Part shown: positions 6,698 to 14,410 of the stretch, piece by piece | Layout of the letters: each line of letters starts with the position of its first letter | Position numbering within the stretch: position 1 is the stretch's first letter | DNA from: Pseudomonadota bacterium | GTDB taxonomy: Bacteria; Pseudomonadota; Alphaproteobacteria; Rickettsiales; UBA6187 | Assembly: GCA_027620075.1 (NCBI GenBank) | Contig: JAQCEY010000012.1 | Location: 1-45,895 of the forward strand | DNA length: 45,895 nucleotides | Direction: 5' to 3' | The notes under the pieces: model-generated | What the model was told of the DNA's origin: nothing | The model's input: the letters and a program-made list of their open reading frames with translations, nothing else | Databases searched by the model: none | Translations under genes and position numbers: made by a program

Positions 6698-7485
6698 ATG
6701 TTTATAACCCTGAAAGACCGAAGACCTGAGTCTGAGAAGGGATTTACTCTGATTGAGTTATCTATAGTAATAGTAATTATCGGGCTTATCGTTGCAGGAG
6801 TGGTTGGCGGGCAGGCTTTGGTTAATCAATCAAAGTTAAGAACAATTATAACAGAGCTTAATCAATTCAAATTCCAAATTAACACTTTTTACCTTGAATA
6901 TAATGCGTTACCGGGAGATATGCCTAATGCTCATTCTTATTGGCCGAATTGTAATAGCGGTGCCACAGCGGTCCAGTGTAACGGTGATGGAAATGGAAGA
7001 TAATTTATACACACAATTTAAATGATAACGAAACAGCAAGATTCTGGCAGCATTTAAGTTTATCCGGAATTGTGAGCAGACAGCTTGACGGTACTGCCGT
7101 TTTCGATAATTGCGGCGAGGACAGTTGTTATTTCTCTCGGACAGGGAAAGCAAGGTATTGGACCCATAGCAATATTGAACATTATAACAATCGTATACCT
7201 ACTCTCGATCTTACTAGAGTGTTGATGTATTCAGCCGGACCAAAAGGTTATGATAATTGGTGGGAACCGGCTTATACGGTTCCGGAAGCATACAGCCTAG
7301 ATGTAAAATTAGATGACGGAATAGCAAATGAAGGTAACTTTATAGCATACCATAATATAGGTGGAGGTCTAACTGTTGATGGGTGTTCGGATAATTATCT
7401 ATCAACCGGTGGAGCAGATTATGTAGCAGCAAATTTAAGTGATAAGTCTACTAAAAGATGCTCTATAGCTTATGTGATTAAGTAG
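6698..7485 (+). pseudogene. Type IV pseudopilin-like gene, frameshifted
   Basis: The start is the ATG at 6698, with GAGGAA about 10 nt upstream. An in-frame TTG at 6680 is less likely. The N-terminus holds the prepilin signature EKG|FTLIELSIVIVIIGLIVA, with cleavage before Phe. The first frame ends at 7001-7003 just after CNGDGNGR. Moving back one base gives IIYTHNLNDNETARFWQHLS and an open frame to 7485, so one base has been lost near 7000. The intact paralogue at 25895-26686 shares the helix, the Asp/Asn-rich LEYNA.LGDMPNA segment, CNG.GN and the later domain. The gene is probably inactive, unless the shift is a sequencing error. Confidence 0.8.
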
Positions 7486-7558
7486 CAAAATTTTAAAGAC
7501 GCTCTATCCGCAAAACTGCGGACAGTCCAAGCGATATAAAAAAAGAAGGTGGAATTAA

Positions 7559-7590
7559 TCGTTATCATTTATTATAATGATACGCTTTTT
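7559..7590 (+). terminator. AT-rich hairpin with T run between pseudopilin and argE-like gene
   Basis: CGTTATCATT pairs with AATGATACG (one bulge) and is followed by CTTTTT, which resembles a weak intrinsic terminator for the pseudopilin. The same hairpin contains TATAAT (7573-7578), which could instead be the -10 element of the next gene, with the palindrome acting as an operator. Confidence 0.4.
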
Positions 7591-7610
7591 AATATATAAT
7601 CAATATTTCA

Positions 7611-8930
7611 ATGTCCTCGTTAATCTTCCCGTTAATATCAAAAATAAAACCCGATGATAGCGGTTTGGTAAACGACTTTGAGGCGTTTAAGGCTTTACTT
7701 GCCGAATTGATATCATATGAAACGGTTAGTTCCCATAACAAGAATGAGGCGGAATCTACTTGTGAATTAGCAAATGATATAGCAAGTGTATTAAAGAAAT
7801 TCGGAGCTAAAGTTAATCTTATTGATGCCGATTACCCGCAGGGGGTAAAACAAAATACCCTAATCGCAAGGTTTGGGGCTGAAACTGAGGGGGGAGTTGT
7901 TTTTTCAGGGCATATGGACGTTATACCTGCAAGAGGGCAAAACGGCTGGGATTCAGACCCGTTTGTGCTGACGCAAAAAGGTGATAGGCTGATAGGGCGA
8001 GGGGCTACCGATATGAAGGGGGCTGTTTGTGCATATATTGCCATGTCGGAAAAGTTACGGTCTATGCAGCTTAAAAAGCCTGTTTACTTTGCCTTTTCGT
8101 GGGGGGAGGAAATAGGGTGTTGCGGTAACGATCATTTGCTCGAAGGGTTAGAGAAAATGGGAGCAAAGCCTGATATTGTGGTCGTCGGTGAGCCTACTGA
8201 CGGGCTGATAATCACCGGTCACAAAGGAGGAGGGCAGCAAAAAGCCGTATTTAAAGGCTCGGCAGGGCATTCGGCTTATCCCAAAGAGGGTGTAAGTGCA
8301 ATTAAATATGCGGCTAAATTTGTTGAATCACTAACATTGCTGGAAGAAAAATTTGAAAAAGACACAGCATCGCATGATAAGGATTTTTATCCGTCATACC
8401 ATACTATAAATGTCGGTGTTATAGCAGGAGGGAAGGCGGCTAATGTTATTTGCGACCATGCGGAAGTTTTGTTTAACGCAAGGTTTTTAGCTGGCAGGGC
8501 AGATGAACTATTTTGTATGATAAGAGAGCAAGCCGATATTCTTAATAAACAAATGCAGGAAGAGGCGTTGCGGGTTAAAAAAAATAAAAATCTTGATTAT
8601 GCCCCTAAAGTGGGAGTCGAGCTTATAGATGTTACTATAAATGAAGGGCTTATAAAACAAAATGATAACCCTAAGTTAAAAAGGACGGTGGAAATATTCA
8701 ATAAAACCGAAGGAAATAATGTTGCTCATAACCCTTTGGCAACAAAGGCTTATTTGACAGATGCAGGCGGCATATCTCATCTTTATAAAAATGATGAAAC
8801 TTTGGTTATTGTTTGTGGGCCGGGAGGGATATTACAAAACGCACATGCCCCTAATGAATGGATAACGGTTGAGCAGTTTAAAAACTCTCTTAAATTTCCG
8901 ATGGCGTTGGTTAGGGAGTATTGTTTGTAA
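7611..8930 (+). CDS. argE: M20 family deacylase, ArgE-like (acetylornithine deacetylase)
   Basis: This is a two-zinc amidohydrolase of the ArgE/DapE group that removes an acyl group from an amino acid, classically N-acetylornithine to ornithine. Metal ligands and catalytic residues are visible: SGHMD (His101, Asp103), GRGATDMKG (bridging Asp134), WGEEIG (Glu166/167), VGEPT (Glu194) and the late NAHAPNEW His. The lid domain includes KGSAGHSAYP, with the dimer His. It has 439 residues, somewhat longer than typical ArgE (about 385), because of a charged insertion around residues 310-365. No good Shine-Dalgarno sequence precedes the ATG. Substrate could also be succinyl-diaminopimelate or a dipeptide. 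It is convergent with rpoH, with a 12-bp gap. Confidence 0.8.
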   Translation: MSSLIFPLISKIKPDDSGLVNDFEAFKALLAELISYETVSSHNKNEAESTCELANDIASVLKKFGAKVNLIDADYPQGVKQNTLIARFGAETEGGVVFSGHMDVIPARGQNGWDSDPFVLTQKGDRLIGRGATDMKGAVCAYIAMSEKLRSMQLKKPVYFAFSWGEEIGCCGNDHLLEGLEKMGAKPDIVVVGEPTDGLIITGHKGGGQQKAVFKGSAGHSAYPKEGVSAIKYAAKFVESLTLLEEKFEKDTASHDKDFYPSYHTINVGVIAGGKAANVICDHAEVLFNARFLAGRADELFCMIREQADILNKQMQEEALRVKKNKNLDYAPKVGVELIDVTINEGLIKQNDNPKLKRTVEIFNKTEGNNVAHNPLATKAYLTDAGGISHLYKNDETLVIVCGPGGILQNAHAPNEWITVEQFKNSLKFPMALVREYCL

Positions 8931-8942
8931 GTAGTCGTGAAT

Positions 8943-9815
8943 TTAATTTTGCTGCCCGACAACTGCCTCTTGCAATTTTTCCATTGCACGGTTTTCAATC
9001 TGACGTACACGCTCACGGGAAATATCATATTCCTGACTCAAGTCCTCTAAAGTAACGGCAGGCTCGGACATACGGCGTTTCATTATTATATCACGCTCAC
9101 GCTCGTTTAATGCGTCCATTGCTTTGAAAAGAAGACTTTTTCTGTATTCCAAATCCTGACTTGCGGCAAGAACTATATCATGGCTTTCTTCTTCGTTAGC
9201 TACAAAATCTATCATTTCGCCCGAATCTTCCTCATAGCCTAGGGCAGGGGAGTTTAATGACTGGTCACCTTGGGTAAGGCGTGAATCCATCTCCAGAACT
9301 TCGCTTTCGGAAACGTCCAAATCGCTTGCTATCTGCTTTACTTCGGAAGGAGTCAGCATATTGTTGTCAAGCTTATCAAGACGGCTTTTCATCTTACGAA
9401 GGTTAAAGAATAATTTTTTCTGGGCGGCGGTAGTACCGATTTTTACCAATGACCATGAGTGAAGCACATATTCTTGAATAGATGCCTTAATCCACCACAT
9501 AGCATAAGTGGAAAGGCGGAAACCTTTTGTGTGATCGAACTTTTTTACTGCTTGCATAAGACCGATATTGCCTTCTGCCACCATATCCATGATGGGAAGA
9601 CCGTAATTCCTGAAGCCTGAGGCTATTTTTACAACAAGGCGTAAGTGGCTTGTAACAAGCTTGTGAGCTGCTTTAATATCTCCGTCCTCACACCATTTTT
9701 TAGCCAAATCCTGCTCCTCGTCTTGAGTCAGGTAGGGGAATTTGCTGATTTGGCTCATATAGCCGGTAAGGGTTGTATCCCCTGATAAAACCGGTAATGT
9801 GTTAGCGTTAACCAT
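8943..9815 (-). CDS. rpoH: RNA polymerase heat-shock sigma factor (sigma-32)
   Basis: This sigma-70 family factor directs RNA polymerase to heat-shock promoters. Region 1.2/2 appears as YLTQDEEQDLAKKW, then LVTSHLRLVVKIASGFRNYG, GNIGLMQAVKKFD and RLSTYAMWWIKASIQEYVL (2.3-2.4). The RpoH-specific box is present as QKKLFFNLRK. Region 4 shows LNERERDIIMKRR and the helix-turn-helix SQEYDISRERVRQIENRAM. The length of 290 residues is typical. AAGAGG lies just upstream of the ATG. It follows rluD on the same strand with an 85-bp gap, an arrangement common in alphaproteobacteria. Confidence 0.96.
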   Translation of the reverse strand: MVNANTLPVLSGDTTLTGYMSQISKFPYLTQDEEQDLAKKWCEDGDIKAAHKLVTSHLRLVVKIASGFRNYGLPIMDMVAEGNIGLMQAVKKFDHTKGFRLSTYAMWWIKASIQEYVLHSWSLVKIGTTAAQKKLFFNLRKMKSRLDKLDNNMLTPSEVKQIASDLDVSESEVLEMDSRLTQGDQSLNSPALGYEEDSGEMIDFVANEEESHDIVLAASQDLEYRKSLLFKAMDALNERERDIIMKRRMSEPAVTLEDLSQEYDISRERVRQIENRAMEKLQEAVVGQQN

Positions 9816-9900
9816 ACAAAAAAACCTCTTATAAAAAAATATAACGTTCTTTTTAAAAATGACTGGAAATTTACAGACACATTATAACAGTTTGCTGTTA

Positions 9901-10887
9901 CTATTTCAAGTCATTTAACAGATTTTCCAATTCTTTCATATCGCTTGGCAAATCACATACTATATTAATATAGTTATTGTTTGAAGGATGTTCAACCCCT
10001 ACTTGCGAAGAATGTAGTGCCTGACGATTAAAACTTTGTAAAAACCTATATAAATCCTCGCTAAGAGCCTTCATTTTATTGTTATTTTTGTTGCCGTATA
10101 GAGGGTCGCCGATAAGCGGGTGTCCTTTATCCGTAAAATGTACACGTATCTGATGGGTTCTGCCGGTTTGCAGGCGACATTCAATCTTGCTGGCAATACT
10201 CTGACCGTAAATCTTTTTTACCTCATAATGTGTGACGGCGTGCTTGCCTTTATCCTCTGTCGTGGTCATTTTAAGGCGGTGTTTGGGGTTGCGGTCAATA
10301 TAGGTTTCTATAGTGCCGCTATAAGGTTTTGGTACGCCCCAGCAAAAAGCGGTATATACACGCTTGGCTGTCCGCTCGGAAATCTGCTTGGATAACTTAT
10401 TATGGGCGTTATCGGTCTTTGCAACAAGAATCAGACCGCTCGTGTCCTTATCAAGACGATGCACAATGCCGGGGCGTGCAACTCCGCCGACTCCCGATAA
10501 GTTATCGCCACAATATGCCATAAGGGCGTTTACCATCGTCTCGTTGTAATTACCCGCACCCGGATGAACCGTAAGACCCGCCTGTTTATTGATTATCAGG
10601 AACTCATCATCTTCATATTTTATATCTAATTTTATGTTGTGATTAGGAAGTATGTCGGAAGGCTCGGCAGGCGGTATTTCCATGCTGAAAGTTTCATCTG
10701 GTTTGACCTTGTATTTTGCATCGGTTATTACTTTGTCGCCCTTGGTTACGTAACCGTCTTCAATTAAAACCTTAACTCTGCTGCGTGAAAGTTCTATATT
10801 ATCTGACAGGAACTTATCAAGACGTTTGCCTTTATCGCTTAAACTACTTGTGAATGTTTGTGTAGGTTCTTCCATAAATATATACAT
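9901..10887 (-). CDS. rluD: 23S rRNA pseudouridine synthase RluD family
   Basis: This enzyme isomerises uridines in helix 69 of 23S rRNA. An N-terminal S4 RNA-binding domain (about residues 17-75, GKRLDKFLSDNIELSRSRVK) precedes the catalytic core. Motif I is GIVHRLDKDTSGL, with catalytic Asp146 counted from the first Met. Motif II is KRVYTAFCWG and motif III is RLQTGRTHQIRVH, followed by HPLIGDPLYG. The length of 328 residues is normal. A second ATG at 10875 (MEEPTQT) is an equally plausible start, as neither has a clear ribosome site. The substrate is assigned by family, so RluC-like activity cannot be excluded. Confidence 0.9.
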   Translation of the reverse strand: MYIFMEEPTQTFTSSLSDKGKRLDKFLSDNIELSRSRVKVLIEDGYVTKGDKVITDAKYKVKPDETFSMEIPPAEPSDILPNHNIKLDIKYEDDEFLIINKQAGLTVHPGAGNYNETMVNALMAYCGDNLSGVGGVARPGIVHRLDKDTSGLILVAKTDNAHNKLSKQISERTAKRVYTAFCWGVPKPYSGTIETYIDRNPKHRLKMTTTEDKGKHAVTHYEVKKIYGQSIASKIECRLQTGRTHQIRVHFTDKGHPLIGDPLYGNKNNNKMKALSEDLYRFLQSFNRQALHSSQVGVEHPSNNNYINIVCDLPSDMKELENLLNDLK

Positions 10888-10980
10888 ACTATAACAAATT
10901 TACGCTATTATACCCAATCTGTTACAATGTGCAAATTTAAAGTAGTTTTTTATCTTCCACCCGTTTGTGTCAAAAGTTAA

Positions 10981-11009
10981 TTGAATGTTAATATTTTTCG
11001 TTGTATAAT
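10981..11009 (+). promoter_or_regulatory. Sigma-70 type promoter for the ankyrin gene
   Basis: TTGAAT and TATAAT are separated by exactly 17 bp, ending 59 bp before the ATG at 11069. It is the best housekeeping promoter match noticed in the window, and lies in the divergent gap between rluD and the ankyrin gene. Confidence 0.6.
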
Positions 11010-11068
11010 TGTGACTTTATTTATATTAGATGATACATAAAATTATTTAGTTAATTAAGGTAATTGTA

Positions 11069-12706
11069 ATGGGAAAAAACAATTCAGCCTCTTTTAATGA
11101 AGAGTCAAAGAAGCCAAGCGTTCTTTTAGTTATTGAAGATGAGTTTGCGTCATCATACGGGCGTATAAAAAAAGAAGTGGGCGATAATGTTAGAATCGTA
11201 GGTAATGGTGAGAGGAATGTTTCCGATGATGAAATATTAGATGCTATGAAGGAGATGCAGGGAGAGAATAAGGATAACCCTGTTCATGTAATAATATCAC
11301 AGCATGGTGCAGAAAAATTAAGGGAATCTAAAGGTGATTATAAACAGCATAATACGACAGAAAGAATTTCTAAGATGTGCGAACAAGGTGCGGCATCAGT
11401 GGATCTTTTTTCTTGCTATGGCGGAACTTTATTTGAAAATGATGAGCTTGCAGCAAGAGGTGCGGAAAATAATCCTCCGATAACCGTTAGTGCAAACCGT
11501 AAGAATACGGCGCCTACAATTGAAAGCGATTTAGAAATCATTGATACAATAAAAGATATAACTGAAGGCAAATCTCTGGCACAAAGGCGTATAGATAGTG
11601 TTATGCGTGACACGGAAACCAAGTATTACAGTCGAGGTGACAAAAACACAGGTCCTAAAGTAAGTAAAGAAAATTACGATCAGGAAAAGGAAGTTATAAC
11701 CGATGATGAAAAATTAAAAAGTGATATTAAGCGTAGGGTGGAACATGCGGCAAAAAGCAGTAACGAACCTTTAGAAAGCGACTTGGTAACAAGTAAGAAA
11801 AAGGAGGTAGATGAATATTCTAAAGATGACGTTAATGCTTATAGGAAAAAAGTGTTTCAAACCGCTAGTTGGAGGGGAAATTCAGAGAGGGTTAAGGCTA
11901 GCTTAGAAGTAGAAGGAGTTATTGACGTTAATGAAAAAGGCAAAGATGGAATGACGGCAATCCATCGTGCCGCTTTAGAAAATCATTCTGATGTTTTAGA
12001 TATTTTATTAAGTCAGGAAGGAGCCGATGTTAATGCTAAAAATGATAAAGATTTGACACCTCTGCATTTTGCTGCAGAAGCAGGCAGTGTAGATGCTGCG
12101 AGAAAACTAATAGAAAAAGGAGCGGATGTTAATAGTCAGGATTCTAACCTTAAAAATACACCGCTTCACTATGCTTCAAAATCGGCAGGCAATACAATGG
12201 AAATCACAGATGTTTTACTTGAAGCGGGTGCGGATATTGATATCAAGAACGCTATAAGAGAGACTCCGAAAGAAACTGCACAAAGAAGAGGCAATGTTGG
12301 TGTTCAGCTAAGAATTGAAGGGGCTGAGGAGGCAAGAAGGTATGAAGCGAAGCAATCTTCACCGGCTTCCGAGATTCCTCAATTTACTTTTGAGATGCCA
12401 AATTTTGAGCAGTCGGTTTTAAATCAACCGACTGTGGATATAGATGATTTATCTATTGGTGCCGATAGTTTTCTTGCAAATCTGGAAGCCGAGATGAAGG
12501 AGCTTGAATTTAATCCTAAAAAAAGCACTCCGGTCAGAGTGGAAAATGGTCATGATGTTGTTAAGGATACAAGCAATATAAGACCGAAAGCCAAAGAGCA
12601 TATAGAAAAAAACTCATCAAAAATGAGAGATGTTAGTTCACAAGAAAAAGCTGCCAAACCAATCGGTACACAAAATTTGGGAAAGGAAAGCGGTAGAGAG
12701 CGTTAA
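11069..12706 (+). CDS. Ankyrin-repeat protein with a clan CD cysteine-peptidase-like N-terminus
   Basis: The 545-residue protein has three parts. Residues 16-150 look like a small Rossmann-type hydrolase domain. A hydrophobic strand leads to His79-Gly80 (VHVIISQHG) and a second leads to Cys116 (VDLFSCYGG). This His-Gly plus Asp-x-x-x-Cys layout is the pattern of clan CD peptidases (caspase, clostripain and MARTX-CPD relatives). Residues 260-415 hold about four ankyrin repeats (DGMTAIHRAALENHSDVLD, LTPLHFAAEAGSVDAARKL, NTPLHYASKSAG). The C-terminus is polar and probably disordered. There is no signal peptide. It stands alone behind its own promoter. A role as an effector or regulator acting on a host or own protein is inference; peptidase activity is untested. 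Confidence 0.75.
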   Translation: MGKNNSASFNEESKKPSVLLVIEDEFASSYGRIKKEVGDNVRIVGNGERNVSDDEILDAMKEMQGENKDNPVHVIISQHGAEKLRESKGDYKQHNTTERISKMCEQGAASVDLFSCYGGTLFENDELAARGAENNPPITVSANRKNTAPTIESDLEIIDTIKDITEGKSLAQRRIDSVMRDTETKYYSRGDKNTGPKVSKENYDQEKEVITDDEKLKSDIKRRVEHAAKSSNEPLESDLVTSKKKEVDEYSKDDVNAYRKKVFQTASWRGNSERVKASLEVEGVIDVNEKGKDGMTAIHRAALENHSDVLDILLSQEGADVNAKNDKDLTPLHFAAEAGSVDAARKLIEKGADVNSQDSNLKNTPLHYASKSAGNTMEITDVLLEAGADIDIKNAIRETPKETAQRRGNVGVQLRIEGAEEARRYEAKQSSPASEIPQFTFEMPNFEQSVLNQPTVDIDDLSIGADSFLANLEAEMKELEFNPKKSTPVRVENGHDVVKDTSNIRPKAKEHIEKNSSKMRDVSSQEKAAKPIGTQNLGKESGRER

Positions 12707-12717
12707 TATTTTTCAAG

Positions 12718-13359
12718 TTATTTCGAACCTAAATTCTTATCTTTATATTCGCAGAAATTTATTATATCACAGCGGTGGCATAGGGGTTTTCGGGCTTCGC
12801 AGATATATCTGCCGTGTAGGATTAGCCAGTGGTGGGCGTGTTGCAGCCATTTTGACGGAATTACTTTTAAGAGTTTTGCTCCTGTTGTGTCGGGAGTTTT
12901 TGTTTTTACCAGACCAAGGCGGTTACTAACCCTGAAAACGTGAGTATCAACGGCAATTGTGGGCTTGCCGAACGCACAGTTTAGAACTACATCAGCGGTT
13001 TTTACGCCGACTCCCGGAAGTGCCTTGAGCGAGTCGAAGTCGTCAGGAACCTGACTATTATGCTTTTCTATCAGCATGTTGCTTAAAGCCATAACGTTTT
13101 TTGCCTTTGAATTAAAAAGACCTATTGTCTTGATATATTTCTTCAAGCCTTCCTCGCCTAAGTCTACCATATCCTCTGGCGTTTGTACTGCCTTGAACAA
13201 AGATTCAGTAGCCTTATTAACACCTACATCGGTAGCTTGTGCCGATAATACTACCGCTACTAATAACGTGTAATTATTAACGTAATTAAGCTCGGTTTTA
13301 GGTTCGGGGGTCTGTTCGGAAAAAACTGAAAATATCTTATCAACGGTTTCTTTTTTCAT
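12718..13359 (-). CDS. nth: Endonuclease III (DNA glycosylase / AP lyase)
   Basis: This base-excision repair enzyme removes oxidised pyrimidines. The helix-hairpin-helix LPGVGVKTADVVL carries catalytic Lys120 and is followed by VDTHVFRVSNRLGL with Asp138, both at the same numbers as in Escherichia coli Nth. The C-terminal four-Cys cluster CEARKPLCHRCDIINFC fits the 4Fe-4S loop (C-x6-C-x2-C-x5-C). It has 213 residues, which is full length. It lies 16 bp after fabD on the same strand and is probably co-transcribed with it. It is convergent with the ankyrin gene. Confidence 0.96.
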   Translation of the reverse strand: MKKETVDKIFSVFSEQTPEPKTELNYVNNYTLLVAVVLSAQATDVGVNKATESLFKAVQTPEDMVDLGEEGLKKYIKTIGLFNSKAKNVMALSNMLIEKHNSQVPDDFDSLKALPGVGVKTADVVLNCAFGKPTIAVDTHVFRVSNRLGLVKTKTPDTTGAKLLKVIPSKWLQHAHHWLILHGRYICEARKPLCHRCDIINFCEYKDKNLGSK

Positions 13360-13375
13360 TTTCGCATATAATATT

Positions 13376-14317
13376 TTATAAACTTTTTAGAAAATTCTCC
13401 ATATCTTCAACCGTCTGTACGGAAGAGCTTTCTATATCACTATCGATACGCTTTACCAGTGTGGATAGCACTTTGCCCGCACCGAACTCTACTATTTTAT
13501 TTATACCTTTTTCCTTCAGTTTTAATACCGATTCACGCCAGCGAACCGTTCCGGTTACCTGTTTTACCAGTAATTTCTTTATATCTTCGGAGTCTATAAC
13601 TACATCGGCGGTTACATTTGCGATTAACGGGACGTTTGGGCTTTTTAAGTTAACTATACCTAATGCATCTGCCATAATCTTAGCGGCAGGCAGCATTAGT
13701 TCACAGTGGAAAGGTGCGCTAACTGCAAGTTTTATAGCTCTCTTAATCCCGTAATTTTGAGCGGCAATTATAGCTTGATCGATTGCTTTTACATCACCGC
13801 TAATTACGACCTGTCCGCCTCCGTTGTCATTTGCGGCCTGACATACTCCGTAGCCTGATACTTCCTTTGAGATTTTTGCAGCCTGTTCATAATCAGTGCC
13901 TATCAATGCCGCCATACTTCCCTGACCTTCGGGGACTGCATCTGCCATAGCATTGCCTCGTATTCTGAGCAATTTTGCCGTGTCCGAAAGCGATATTGCA
14001 CCTGCGGCACATAAAGCACTATATTCACCAAGAGAATGACCGGCGACATAATGACACATATCCGAAAGCTTCTTGCCGCTTTGCTTTTCTATAGTTCTTG
14101 TTATGGCAATAGATGTAGCCATAAGAGCCGGTTGAGTGTTCCGAGTCATCGTAAGATCTTCGATAGTGCCTTCAAATATCAGGGTTGACAGCTTTTCATT
14201 AAGTGCTTCGTCAACTTCTTCAAAAACTTCTCTGGCAGATGCAAAATTGTCTGCAAAATCCTTACCCATACCTACAAATTGAGAACCCTGCCCCGGAAAT
14301 ACGAATGCTTTACTCAT
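13376..14317 (-). CDS. fabD: Malonyl-CoA:ACP transacylase
   Basis: FabD loads malonate onto acyl carrier protein to feed fatty acid elongation. The N-terminal FVFPGQGSQFVGMGKD motif, the nucleophile elbow GHSLGEYSALCAAG (Ser95), the GQGSMAALIG loop and the SAPFHCELM motif (His204) are all present. It has 313 residues, normal length. It is the first gene of an apparent fabD-nth pair read from the divergent gap before the transglycosylase gene. No acpP or fabG is adjacent in this window. Confidence 0.95.
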   Translation of the reverse strand: MSKAFVFPGQGSQFVGMGKDFADNFASAREVFEEVDEALNEKLSTLIFEGTIEDLTMTRNTQPALMATSIAITRTIEKQSGKKLSDMCHYVAGHSLGEYSALCAAGAISLSDTAKLLRIRGNAMADAVPEGQGSMAALIGTDYEQAAKISKEVSGYGVCQAANDNGGGQVVISGDVKAIDQAIIAAQNYGIKRAIKLAVSAPFHCELMLPAAKIMADALGIVNLKSPNVPLIANVTADVVIDSEDIKKLLVKQVTGTVRWRESVLKLKEKGINKIVEFGAGKVLSTLVKRIDSDIESSSVQTVEDMENFLKSL

Positions 14318-14410
14318 TATTTACCTCGTTATAATTTCTTACAGATTCAATGTAATAATAGATTCCGAAACTATTTGCAAACTACTAAATAGAACTTTAT
14401 AAGAGTGGTT

